Assembly: GCF_004322855.1 (NCBI RefSeq)
Contig: NZ_CP036402.1
Span: forward strand, 3,038,001-3,102,000
Source of the DNA: Egibacter rhizosphaerae
GTDB taxonomy: Bacteria > Actinomycetota > Nitriliruptoria > Euzebyales > Egibacteraceae
Direction of reading: 5' to 3'
DNA length: 64,000 nucleotides
Under the pieces are notes generated by a model. That model saw only the letters and a list, made by a program, of their open reading frames with translations. It was not told where the DNA came from and searched no databases. Positions 25,054 through 34,897 of the stretch are shown piece by piece. Position 1 is the stretch's first letter, and every line of letters begins with the position of its first letter. The position numbers were made by a program, and so were the translations under genes.

Positions 25054-26160
25054 CTACGCGCGAGTGAGAGCGAACCCCTCGATCGGGACCCGCGGCGCTT
25101 CGCCCACCGCGAGATCGCCGGCGATCGCACCGACCAGCGGGCCGACGGTGAGGCCGCGCGGACCGAGCCCGGTGGCGACGACCACGTTCTCGGCGCCGGG
25201 CACGGGCCCGAGCAGCGGGCGCCCGTCGGAGCTCATCGGTCGGAACCCGACCCGGGTCTGGGCGACCGTCGCCTCGCCGAGGTCGGGCGCGACCTCGACC
25301 GCCCGCTCGAGGATCTGGGAGAGCCCCGCCACCGTCACGCGGTGGTCGAAGCCGGTCCCGTCCTCGCGGGTCGCGCCGGCGACCACCCGGGGACCGCCGA
25401 AGCCCAGCAGGTAGTGCCGCGCGAACGCGTGCACGACCGGCCACGGTGCGGTGTCGGCGCCCGGCAGCTCGAGGTGCACGATCTGTCCCCGCTGGGCGGT
25501 CACGGGGAGGTCGATCCCGGCGGGGGCGCACACCGGCGGCGTCCAGGCGCCGGCGGCGACGACGACCGCGTCCGCCTCCAGCGCGACGCCCTCCACGCGC
25601 ACCCCCTCGATGCGCTCGCCACTCGAGTCGAGCTCGGCGCTGCCGTGGCGCAACTCCGCGCCGCGCCGCTGCGCCGCCGATCGCAGGGTCGCGCAGGCCT
25701 GCCGTCCGTCGATGCGCCCCGCCCCCGTGTGGTGGAGGCCGACGAGGTCACGGCGCGCCGGCGGGAACGCCCGGCCCAACTCGGCGGGGTCGAGCAGGGC
25801 GACGTCGCCGATCTCGGGCGCGTCGTCCCGTCTCGCACGCAGTGTGGCCTCCTGGTGCGCGAGCTCCCCCGGGTCGCGGGCGAGCGCGATGCCGCCCACC
25901 ACCCGGAACCCGAGGTCCCCGTCGCCGTCATCGGCGAGGGTTGCGGCGAGCTCCCGATAGTGTCGCGCGCTCTCGCGTCCGAGGGTGTAGGCCTCGAGGT
26001 CGTGCTCGTCGCGGCTCCACGGGCTCACGATGCCCGCCCCGGCGGCGGTCGCCTGGCCCGTGTCCGCGCGGTCGACGAGTGTGACCGTCACGTTGCGGAC
26101 CGCGAGGTGGTAGGCCGCGCTCGCGCCGACGATGCCTCCGCCCACGACGATCACGTGCAT
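25054..26160 (-). CDS. FAD-dependent oxidoreductase, DAO (glycine oxidase/D-amino acid) family
   Basis: A 368 aa DAO-superfamily flavoenzyme that would oxidise an amine or D-amino acid. The FAD Rossmann motif opens the protein (VIVVGGGIVGASAAYHLA). AAGAGIVSPWSR is the second FAD contact, VVVAAGAWTPP the central GAWT motif, and VGFRPMSSDGRPLLGPVPGAENVVVATGLGPRGLTVGPLVG the C-terminal FAD/substrate region of DadA- and ThiO-like enzymes. Substrate cannot be told from sequence. It is convergent with folD and divergent from mdh. Confidence 0.85.
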   Translation of the reverse strand: MHVIVVGGGIVGASAAYHLAVRNVTVTLVDRADTGQATAAGAGIVSPWSRDEHDLEAYTLGRESARHYRELAATLADDGDGDLGFRVVGGIALARDPGELAHQEATLRARRDDAPEIGDVALLDPAELGRAFPPARRDLVGLHHTGAGRIDGRQACATLRSAAQRRGAELRHGSAELDSSGERIEGVRVEGVALEADAVVVAAGAWTPPVCAPAGIDLPVTAQRGQIVHLELPGADTAPWPVVHAFARHYLLGFGGPRVVAGATREDGTGFDHRVTVAGLSQILERAVEVAPDLGEATVAQTRVGFRPMSSDGRPLLGPVPGAENVVVATGLGPRGLTVGPLVGAIAGDLAVGEAPRVPIEGFALTRA

Positions 26161-26296
26161 GCGTCACCCCTCTTGCCTCGTGTCCGGACGCCTTGCCCAC
26201 CGCCCGCAGCCTATGGCGCCCACCCGTGGCGCGGAACCGTGGTGCGCGGGATAGGCTGCCGCCACCGGGCAGACATCCGCCGAGAGGAGCACGACC

Positions 26297-27226
26297 GTGA
26301 AGATCAGCGTCATCGGCGCGGGTAAGTACGGCTCCACCCTGGTCGACAAGGTCGCGCGCATGAACTTCGCCGACCGGGTCGTGATGCTCGACATCGTCGA
26401 GGGGCTGCCCCAGGGCCTCGCGCTCGACATGAACCAGAGCCGGCCCATCGAGGGCTTCGAGACCGAGATCGTCGGCACGAACACCTACGACGCGACCGCC
26501 GGGTCCGACGTCGTGGTCGTCACGGCGGGCAAGCCTCGCAAGCCGGGCATGAGCCGGATGGACCTCATCAACGACAACGCGCAGATCGTCGGCACCGTCG
26601 CGCGCGAGATCGCCGCCAGCTCCCCCGAGGCGGTCGTCATCGTGGTCTCGAACCCGCTGGACGAGATGACGGCGTTATTCCAGCGCGTGTCGGGTCTGCC
26701 GACGCAGCGGGTGGTCGGCCAGGCGGGCATGCTCGACACCGCCCGGTTCCAGGACAAGACGGCGGCCGCGGTCGGCACGAAGCCCACGGCCGTCGAGGCG
26801 ATGACGCTGGGCAGCCACGGGGACACCATGGTCCCGGTGCCTTCCCGCGTGCGCGTCGACGGCAAGCTGTTGGCCGACGTGCTCGATCAGGGCACGATCG
26901 ACGACATCGTCGAGCAGACCCGCGGAGGTGGCGCCGAGGTGGTCGCGCTGCTCAAGGAGGGCAGCGCGTACTTCGCCCCCGCGAGCGCCGCTGCCCGGAT
27001 GGTGCAGGCCATCGCCGGCGACGAGGGCGCGATGATGCCGGCGTGTGCCTGGGTCACCGGCGAGTTCGGGATCAGCGACGTCTACCTGGGTGTCCCGGTG
27101 CGGCTCGACCGCCGTGGCGTGGGCGAGATCGTCGAGATCGACCTCACCGACGACGAACTCGCCGACCTGCGCCGGGCGGCCGAGGCGGTCCGCGACAAGC
27201 AGTCCGACATCGACGGTCTGGTGTGA
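26297..27226 (+). CDS. mdh: Malate dehydrogenase, LDH-like type
   Basis: Interconverts malate and oxaloacetate with NAD in the TCA cycle. The 309 aa protein belongs to the LDH-like tetrameric group. VIGAGKYGSTL is the NAD loop and the catalytic His is in TLGSHGDTMVPVPSR. The substrate loop AGKPRKPGMSRMDL carries Arg where lactate dehydrogenases have Gln, supporting malate. The first loop has GKYG, where GNVG or GFVG is usual. The GTG start has GAGAGGA nine bases upstream, and TAGGCT at 26252-26257 looks like an actinobacterial -10. It is divergent from the DAO-family gene. Confidence 0.95.
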   Translation: MKISVIGAGKYGSTLVDKVARMNFADRVVMLDIVEGLPQGLALDMNQSRPIEGFETEIVGTNTYDATAGSDVVVVTAGKPRKPGMSRMDLINDNAQIVGTVAREIAASSPEAVVIVVSNPLDEMTALFQRVSGLPTQRVVGQAGMLDTARFQDKTAAAVGTKPTAVEAMTLGSHGDTMVPVPSRVRVDGKLLADVLDQGTIDDIVEQTRGGGAEVVALLKEGSAYFAPASAAARMVQAIAGDEGAMMPACAWVTGEFGISDVYLGVPVRLDRRGVGEIVEIDLTDDELADLRRAAEAVRDKQSDIDGLV

Positions 27227-27359
27227 CGGGGGTCGGGGGACCTTCGTCGCCGGTGCCCGGTGCCGACGACCGTGTGGGCCGCACACCGGTGGGGCAGGCT
27301 TCGGCGCCCAGGCAGGACGCTAGGCTCGCGGCAGCGGGCAACCCAACGAGGAGGGCGCC

Positions 27360-27641
27360 ATGACGCGTGAGCGACCGGGAGCACCCGAGGACCGTTCCCG
27401 TCGGCGCGTACGGGGCGGCAACGCCGCTGCGCGTGCGCGCAGCCGGATCCGTGCGGCGCCCGACAGCGTGCTCAGCGAGGAGGAGCTGCGCGCCCTCGCC
27501 GACGAGGGGCTCGACGCCGAGGAGCTCCGTCGGGCCGCCCGCGACGTGCCCGAGCAGCCGGAGGCGAGCGTCCACGACCGCGACACCCCCCGCGACCAGC
27601 TCGAGAGCCTCGTCCGCGACGAGGAGTACGGCGACACCTAG
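27360..27641 (+). CDS. Small highly charged hypothetical protein
   Basis: A 93 aa soluble protein of no recognised family. The N-terminal third is Arg-rich (DRSRRRVRGGNAAARARSRIR), the middle is acidic and helical (LSEEELRALADEGLDAEELRRAARDVPEQ), and it ends in a charged tail. GAGGAGG just upstream of the ATG and a TAGGCT -10-like element at 27321 support a real gene. Its stop codon shares the palindromic CTAG (27638-27641) with the stop of the opposite-strand response regulator. Basic-then-acidic composition suggests a nucleic-acid or protein-binding role, but this is a guess. Confidence 0.65.
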   Translation: MTRERPGAPEDRSRRRVRGGNAAARARSRIRAAPDSVLSEEELRALADEGLDAEELRRAARDVPEQPEASVHDRDTPRDQLESLVRDEEYGDT

Positions 27642-28536
27642 ATGCCGAGCAGGCGCCGCAGGTCGCGCGCCTGCCGCCGGGACACGTCGACGCGGCTGCC
27701 GTCCCCGAGCACGAGCACGAGCGCGCCCTGGTAGTCGCTCATCAGCTCGCGGACGTAGTCGAGGTTCACGAGGTAGGAACGGTGGGTCCGGAAGAAGCGG
27801 GGCCCGAGGCGGCGCTCGAGCTCGGACAGCGTGAACGTCACCAGGACCCGCTCCTCGCGGAGTTTCAACGCGCTGTACCCGCGTGCGGCCTCCGCGTAGA
27901 CGATCTCGCGCGGATCGACGAGGACCGTCCGGTCGCCCCGTTGCACCGGGATCCGCGGAGGTCCCTGCCGACGCGTTCGCTCCTTGGCGGCCTCCCCCGT
28001 CGGGGATCCCGCGTCGGCCGATCGTCCGGGCTCCCGGGTGGGCGGTTCCTTTCCGGTCTCCTCCGTCCCCGATCCCGCCTCGGGTGCGCCTTCCTGTGGG
28101 GGCGATGACGAGGGCGCGAGACGCGGTTCCTCGTCGTCGCTGTGCCCGAGCGCCCGGTCGAGCGCGCGACGAAGACGCTCGGCGTCGAACGGCTTCACGA
28201 GGTAGTCGGCGGCGGCCAGGTCGAACGCCTCGACCGCGTGGTCGCCATAGGCGGTGGTGAAGATCACCGCCGGCCGTTGGGGTGCCTGCCGCAACGCTCG
28301 GGCGACGTCGAGGCCGGTGCCCCCGGGCATGCGGATGTCGAGCAGCACGACGTCGTAGTCGAGGCTCTCCAGCAGGGTCAGCGCCTCCTCCCCGTTGGTC
28401 GCCTCGCCGACGACCTGCACGTCGTCGAAGCCGTCGAGGAGGAAGCGCAGCTCCTCACGTGCGGGCGCCTCGTCGTCCACGATCAGGCACCTCGCGCGAC
28501 GGGCGCGGCGGGGGGCGTCGGAGGGGCTCATCGCGC

Positions 28537-28540
<4 letters not shown>
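27638..28540 (-). CDS. LytTR-family response regulator
   Basis: Cytoplasmic transcription factor of a LytS/LytR-type two-component system, 300 aa. Receiver domain residues 17-135: acidic pocket VDDE, phosphoacceptor Asp68 in VLLDIRMPGG, and TTAYGD and LVKPFD with the conserved Thr and Lys. A Gly/Pro/Glu-rich linker (about 135-195) joins it to a C-terminal LytTR DNA-binding domain (IVYAEAARGYSALKL, FFRTHRSYLVNLDYVREL). Its ATG overlaps the kinase stop by four bases (ATGA), so the two are translationally coupled. Two symporter pairs and acs lie within 10 kb, suggesting control of acetate or short-chain acid uptake; that is inference from context. Confidence 0.93.
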
Positions 28541-29844
<1,304 letters not shown>

Positions 29845-29922
29845 TGGTGCACCATCCTCGTGTCGGTGGTCATGGGACTGCCGATGCACCCCGGGTGCCT
29901 GCCGGACCACCGCCTGGGCCGC

Positions 29923-29939
29923 TGGCCCTTCGAGGGCCA
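29923..29939. repeat. 7-bp palindromic stem upstream of the kinase gene
   Basis: TGGCCCT and AGGGCCA flank TCG. A second small stem, GCACC-CCG-GGTGC, lies at 29886-29898, and a near copy of it at 30041-30054 is just before the transposase gene. These may be part of the IS110 left end or of its target; see findings. Confidence 0.5.
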
Positions 29940-29985
29940 CGATGAGTTTCGCGGGGTCCGGCGGCCCGGGACGTGCCAAGCGGCT

Positions 29986-31330
29986 ACAGGGCTGAGCGCC
30001 GCAGAGCGCCGATCAGTGAGCGACCGACGAGCACGTCCCAGCACCACCGGGTGCCTACCAGCTGGGCGAACAGCCAGGAGGCACACATGCAGCATGACAC
30101 GACCACGTCCACCGGAGGAGTCGACTGGGCGACCGACACCAACGAGCAGTGCGTCATCGCCGCTGACGGCGCGGTGCTGCTGCGCGCGAACACCACCCAT
30201 GACGCTGCCGGGATCCGCCGGCTGGTCAGCGCCTTCCTCGAGCACGGGGTCGACCGGGTCGCGATCGAACGGCCCGACGGGCCGGTCGTCGAGGCGCTGA
30301 TCGCCGCCGGAGTCGAGGTTGTCGTCGTGACGCCGCGGCAGGTGAAGAACTTGCGGGACCGCTACGGCGCCGCGGGCAACAAGGACGACCGCTTCGACGC
30401 CTACGTCCTCGCCGATGTGCTGCGCACCGACAGCCACCGGCTCGTCTGCCTGACCCCCGACAGCGCGCAGACCCTCGCGCTGCGCTCGGCCGTGCGCGCC
30501 CGCACCGACCTGGTCGAAGCGCGGGTGGCGATCTGCAACCAGCTGCGCGCTCACCTGCGCACGGTGTTCCCCGCCGCCGTCGGCCTGTTCGCTGACCTCG
30601 ACTCGGCCGTGAGCCTGGCGTTTTTGTCCCGCTTCCCCAACGTCGACAAGGCCGCGTGGTTGTCTCACAAGCGGCTGGGCTCGTGGCTGGCCAAGCACGG
30701 CTACAGCGGGCGCACCCCCACCCAGACGCTGCTCGACCGGCTCGACGCCGGCCCCGAAGGGCTCACCGGCCAGGTGGCCGCTGCCGCAGCCCACACCACC
30801 CTCGCCTACGTCAAAACCCTGCAGGCGCTGCGCACACAGATCAGCGCGCTCGAGACCCAGATCCGCGAGCAGCTCGCCGGCCACCCCGACGCGGCGATCT
30901 TCACGAGCCTGCCCCGCTCGGGGCAGGTCCGCGCCGCCAAGCTGCTGGTCGAGATCGGCGACGCCCGCGGCCGCTTCCCCACCGACGCGTCGCTGGCCGC
31001 GCTCGCCGGCGCCGCACCCTCCACCCGACAGTCCGGACGCCACCACGTCGTGTCGTTCCGCTGGGCCTGCGACCACAAGCTCCGCGACGCCGTCACCGAC
31101 TTCGCCGCCGACAGCCGCCACGCCAGCCCCTGGGCCGCCGCCATCTACGACCGCCACCGCGCCGCCGGCAAGACCCACCAACACGCCACCCGCATCCTCG
31201 CCCGCGCCTGGCTGCGCATCATCTGGCGCTGCTGGCAAGACCACACCGCCTACGACCCCACCCGACACGGCGGCAACCAACCGTTCCTGCCCCCCAGCCA
31301 AGAACTTCCAGCGGTAGCTTGACACAGGGC
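29986..31330 (+). mobile_element. IS110-family insertion sequence (approximate ends)
   Basis: An element of about 1.34 kb carrying one DEDD transposase. The ends have no inverted repeats, as expected for IS110. The best candidate boundaries are two copies of ACAGGGC, at 29986-29992 and 31324-31330, which would be the duplicated core. TTGACA at 31319-31324 sits exactly at the right end, as expected for IS110 circles that rebuild a promoter at the joined ends. The noncoding left end (29993-30086) is short. IS110 elements encode a bridge RNA in such a region; I can see stems but cannot prove it. Confidence 0.72.
30087..31322 (+). CDS. IS110-family RNA-guided transposase/recombinase
   Basis: A 411 aa recombinase. 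The RuvC-like DEDD residues are visible: GVDWATD (Asp13), AIERPDG (Glu61) and KDDRFDAYVLAD (Asp101/Asp104). The C-terminal domain has a Lys/Arg-rich LPRSGQVRAAKLLVEIGD and the catalytic serine region AALAGAAPSTRQSGRHH. A coiled segment (LQALRTQISALETQIREQL) joins them. AGGAGG at 30076-30081 precedes the ATG. The frame is full length and undamaged. The stop lies only a few bases before the right end of the element and 11 bases before the convergent symporter's stop. Confidence 0.95.
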   Translation: MQHDTTTSTGGVDWATDTNEQCVIAADGAVLLRANTTHDAAGIRRLVSAFLEHGVDRVAIERPDGPVVEALIAAGVEVVVVTPRQVKNLRDRYGAAGNKDDRFDAYVLADVLRTDSHRLVCLTPDSAQTLALRSAVRARTDLVEARVAICNQLRAHLRTVFPAAVGLFADLDSAVSLAFLSRFPNVDKAAWLSHKRLGSWLAKHGYSGRTPTQTLLDRLDAGPEGLTGQVAAAAAHTTLAYVKTLQALRTQISALETQIREQLAGHPDAAIFTSLPRSGQVRAAKLLVEIGDARGRFPTDASLAALAGAAPSTRQSGRHHVVSFRWACDHKLRDAVTDFAADSRHASPWAAAIYDRHRAAGKTHQHATRILARAWLRIIWRCWQDHTAYDPTRHGGNQPFLPPSQELPAVA

Positions 31331-31333
31331 ATC

Positions 31334-33124
31334 TCATCGGCGCCCGTTCCTCGGCGTTCGTGGTTCGTCCGGATCGGCCAGCCCGCGGATCGTGAGCTCG
31401 GCCAGCCGCTCGGCCTGCCGGTCGGCAGCGGTCCCGTGCATCCGGACCCAGGTGCGGTCGAGGTCGACCGGGGTCGGGGTGACCTTCGACACCACGACCG
31501 TCACGAGCATCGCGGCGGGAGCCCCCAGCACGGCCGGTGCGAGCAGGACCCCCGCGACGTCGCCCTCGCCGGCCACGCCGACGACGCCGGCGAGGAAGGC
31601 GCCGATCGCGACCACGCTGCCGGTGACCATGCCCGCGACGGCTCCAGCGGCGGTGGTGCGGCGCCACCAGATCGCGAGGAGGAGCACCGGGGTGAGGGCG
31701 CTGCCGGCCAGCGTGAACGCCCAGGTCACCATCGTCGCGACGAGCGAGGGGAACAGGCCCGACAGCTCGGCGGGGCGCAGCGTGACGGCCACCGCGGCGC
31801 CGATCGCCGCGACGACGACCACCGCGCCCCGACCGGCGCGCATCGCCTGGCGCTGGGTCGCGCGCGGGTTGAGGTGGCGCTCGTAGACGTCGTGGCCCCA
31901 CGAGGCGGCCCCGGCGAGCAGCAGTCCGGCGATGGTCGACATCACCGCGACGAGTGCGGCGGCCGCGAGGACGCCGAGCCCCGCGCCTCCCGCGGCCAGC
32001 CGCCCGAGCGCGAGGAGCGCGTGTTCGGGCACCCGTAGCACGCCGTCGACGGTGAGCTCGGCCAGCCACGGAGTACCGTCGGCGGCATCGGCGATCGCCG
32101 CGCGCGCCGCGACGCCGAGCAGGACCGCGAGCGCGTAGAACAAGCCGGCCGCGCCGAGCACCCAGACGGTGGTGAGGCGCGCGGCACGCCCCGTCGGGCT
32201 CGTGAAGAACCGGTTCATCACGTGCGGCAGGCCGGCGGTGCCGAGGATGAGCGTGATGACCAGGGCCAGCTGGCTCGCCGGCCCGTAGCGCGCGCCCGGC
32301 TGGTCGAAGCGCGCCGCGCCACCGTCGATGCGGTCGGGCACCGCTCGCAGCTCCCAGCCCTGGCGTCCCTCCACCGCGCCGCCGGCAGTGGCCCCGGCCT
32401 CCTCCCCGCTGCCGTCCTCGACCGGTACCGGGTTCGCGAGCGGGGTCTCCGAGACCTCCGCGACCGCGTCCGGGTAGCTGAAGCCGTCCGCCACCGTCAC
32501 GCCCGTCAACCACAGCAGCACGAGCAGCAGGAAGGCGAACTGCACCGCCTGCGTCCACGTGGCCCCACGCATGCCCCCGAGACCCACGAGCGCGGTGATG
32601 GCGGCGGTCGAGACGAGCACGCCGGTCACGTACGGCGAGAGCCCTCCGATCCCGGCGCCGACGAGCAGCTCCCAGGTGATCCCGCTGGCCACCGCCTGCG
32701 GCACGAGGTAGCTCACGATGACGAGCTGGACGACGAGCACCGCGGCCAGGCGCACCCGTTCGCTCCCGAGCCGGCGGCCCAGGAAGTCGGGCAGGCTGAA
32801 CTCGCCGAAGCGGCGCAGCGGCGCGGCGACGAAGAGGACGACCGGCACGAACCCGGCCGCGAACCCGGTCGCGTACCAGATCCCGTCGAGGCCCGCCGCG
32901 TAGACGGCGGCGGCGACGCCGAGGAACGACGCCGCGCTGAAGTAGTCCCCGCAGATCGCGCTCGCGTTGGTGGCGACGCCGACGCGCTGGCCCGCGAGGT
33001 AGAAGTCGAGGGTGGAGGCCCGACGCGGGCGGGCGGCGACGGCGAGGAGCACCGCGACCATGAGCGCCAGCGCGAGCGTCGCCATCCCGCTCGCGGTGAC
33101 GGGCGCGGTGGCCGCGGCGATCAT
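31334..33124 (-). CDS. Sodium/solute symporter, ActP-like (acetate)
   Basis: A 596 aa SSS-family transporter with about 13 helices, probably importing acetate or a related monocarboxylate with Na+ or H+. FYLAGQRVGVATNASAICGDYFSAASFLGVAAAVY near the N-terminus, [61 protein letters not shown] and ATMVTWAFTLAGSALTPVLLLAIWWRRTT are the ActP/SSS signatures. A hydrophilic loop (about 225-280) is longer than usual. The start overlaps the stop of the upstream DUF485-like gene by four bases. An IS110 element now lies 3' of it, separating it from the LytS/LytR genes. Confidence 0.9.
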   Translation of the reverse strand: MIAAATAPVTASGMATLALALMVAVLLAVAARPRRASTLDFYLAGQRVGVATNASAICGDYFSAASFLGVAAAVYAAGLDGIWYATGFAAGFVPVVLFVAAPLRRFGEFSLPDFLGRRLGSERVRLAAVLVVQLVIVSYLVPQAVASGITWELLVGAGIGGLSPYVTGVLVSTAAITALVGLGGMRGATWTQAVQFAFLLLVLLWLTGVTVADGFSYPDAVAEVSETPLANPVPVEDGSGEEAGATAGGAVEGRQGWELRAVPDRIDGGAARFDQPGARYGPASQLALVITLILGTAGLPHVMNRFFTSPTGRAARLTTVWVLGAAGLFYALAVLLGVAARAAIADAADGTPWLAELTVDGVLRVPEHALLALGRLAAGGAGLGVLAAAALVAVMSTIAGLLLAGAASWGHDVYERHLNPRATQRQAMRAGRGAVVVVAAIGAAVAVTLRPAELSGLFPSLVATMVTWAFTLAGSALTPVLLLAIWWRRTTAAGAVAGMVTGSVVAIGAFLAGVVGVAGEGDVAGVLLAPAVLGAPAAMLVTVVVSKVTPTPVDLDRTWVRMHGTAADRQAERLAELTIRGLADPDEPRTPRNGRR

Positions 33125-33630
33125 CGTTCGACTCCCGCCCGCGTTGCCGCGTCGCGTTCCGGCGCCGGGGGCTCGCCGGCGTCCCGGGCCGCCGTGGGAT
33201 CACCGTCCGACCGTTCGGGCGCGACGCCCCCGAGCGGGGCTTCCTCGTCCTCCTCGGGATCGGGGGCGATGCCACCGCCGAGCATGCGGTCCTCGACGGT
33301 ACTCGCGAGCGTGGCGGCGGCGGCCGCGATCAGGAAGAAGACGACGTACAGCCCCACCGCGGCCATGAGGAAGTGCGGGCTGAACCCCTCGACGAGGCTG
33401 CTCTCGACCCACCAGTCGACCGTGAGCCCGAGCGCGGGCACGGCCAGCGTGAGCACCACGAACACGGTCCCGTAGCCGATGGCGATGCGCCGCTGGGTGC
33501 GGAAGGCGGCGTCGACCTCGGCCGGCGTGTCGTGGTCGGCCGAGAAGGGCTCTTCCGAGCCGGAGTCCGAGTGCAGCGGAGGGTCGCCGCTGGGCACGCG
33601 AGCGGTCGGCTCCAGAGGGTCGTGTGCCAC
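33121..33630 (-). CDS. DUF485-like small membrane subunit paired with symporter
   Basis: A 169 aa two-helix membrane protein that typically accompanies ActP-type symporters. After a 45-residue polar N-terminus, RTQRRIAIGYGTVFVVLTLAVPALGL and FLMAAVGLYVVFFLIAAAAATLAS are the two helices; a charged 50-residue C-terminal tail follows. The start is GTG 33630 without a clear SD, so a shorter form is possible. Its last four bases overlap the symporter start (ATGA), a strong operon sign. Function is presumed assistance to the transporter. Confidence 0.75.
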   Translation of the reverse strand: MAHDPLEPTARVPSGDPPLHSDSGSEEPFSADHDTPAEVDAAFRTQRRIAIGYGTVFVVLTLAVPALGLTVDWWVESSLVEGFSPHFLMAAVGLYVVFFLIAAAAATLASTVEDRMLGGGIAPDPEEDEEAPLGGVAPERSDGDPTAARDAGEPPAPERDAATRAGVER

Positions 33631-33654
33631 GGGCTGCACCGTACGCGCTCGCGT

Positions 33655-33683
33655 GGGCGGGCAACAGGGGTTGTTGCCGCCCT
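33655..33683. repeat. Imperfect hairpin upstream of the DUF485-symporter pair
   Basis: GGGCGG-GCAACA and TGTTGC-CGCCC form a stem with one bulge around GGGGT. It lies 25-53 bases upstream of the GTG of the DUF485-like gene, so it may be a regulatory site or leader hairpin of the transporter genes, or a terminator for the membrane-protein gene ending at 33817. Confidence 0.45.
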
Positions 33684-33816
33684 GCGGGCATCCGCCGGGG
33701 TGATGCGGGTGGCGCGGTCCACCTCCCGCCGGCTCATGCTCGCGCAGGCGAACGTCCGCGCCCCAGATGTGCGGCTGGGTCGGGGCGCGGCGCGGACGCA
33801 CCATGGGCTCCCCGGG

Positions 33817-34251
33817 TCAGCGTGGTCCGGCGGTGTCGCGCCGCATGCGGTGGGCGGCGAGCGCGGCGCCGAGCCCTCCGACGAAGACCAGCACCATGCC
33901 ACCCCCGGGCAGCCACCCCTGCGCGCCAACGAGCCCGTAGGTGTGGGCGACCTGCCAGAGCGGCAGTCCCACGCCGATGCCCGCGGCCGCGATGGCGTGC
34001 GCCAGCGCGAGGCCGCGACGACGCAGCAGCGCTCCGCAGACGGCCAGCATGGCGCCGGCGAGCGTGGCGAGACCCGGTCCCGCGATCGCGTTGAAACTGC
34101 CCAACGCGGTCTCCAACCAGGGCAGGAAGGAGCCGAACGCGATCGGGACCGCCGCGATGAGGAGCAGGAGCTGGCCACCTCCGAGCCAGGGCCAGCGGGC
34201 TCGCTTGGCCGACGATTGTTGCGGCGGGGTGACGTCGGTTCCCTCGCTCAT
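33817..34251 (-). CDS. Hypothetical four-helix membrane protein
   Basis: A 144 aa protein not assigned to a named family. After a 20-residue polar start (MSEGTDVTPPQQSSAKRAR) it has about four hydrophobic segments (LLLLIAAVPIAFGSFLPWLETA, GLATLAGAMLAVCGALL, LAHAIAAAGIGVGLPLWQVAHTYGL, GGGMVLVFVGGLGAALAAHRM). The FGSFLPWLE turn between helices is typical of small uncharacterised actinobacterial membrane proteins. I chose ATG 34251; an extension to 34287 is possible, and the SD is weak. It is upstream of and co-directional with the DUF485-like gene, and divergent from the second symporter pair. Confidence 0.6.
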   Translation of the reverse strand: MSEGTDVTPPQQSSAKRARWPWLGGGQLLLLIAAVPIAFGSFLPWLETALGSFNAIAGPGLATLAGAMLAVCGALLRRRGLALAHAIAAAGIGVGLPLWQVAHTYGLVGAQGWLPGGGMVLVFVGGLGAALAAHRMRRDTAGPR

Positions 34252-34341
34252 GGGCAGGGACCGTACGGCAGGGGACGCGGGAGCCAACCGTCTCGGTCCA
34301 CGAGCGGACGGCAGCGGCCCCCGAGCGGTTCGATCGACGCC

Positions 34342-34376
34342 GCGAGCGGCGAGCCCGGTGGGGCTCGACCGCTCGC
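34342..34376. promoter_or_regulatory. Two-step palindrome upstream of second symporter operon
   Basis: GCGAGCGG (34342-34349) pairs with CCGCTCGC (34369-34376), and inside it GAGCCC (34351-34356) pairs with GGGCTC (34361-34366) around GGTG. It lies about 160 bases before the DUF4212 gene, in a 286-base divergent region. The promoter of the operon is not evident. It could be an operator or a leader hairpin. Confidence 0.45.
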
Positions 34377-34537
34377 CTCCGGGAGCCGACCGCTGGGAGC
34401 GGTTTCGTTCCCGTTAAGCAGGCAGCTCCTTGTCGCGCGCGCCGACCCCGGATCGGCTGGGGTCTGCCCGCGCCCGGGGTCCTCGATGGCGCCGCGCGGG
34501 TCGCCGCCGAGGTGTCAGGCGATCGAGAGGAGCTGCT

Positions 34538-34893
<356 letters not shown>

Positions 34894-34897
<4 letters not shown>

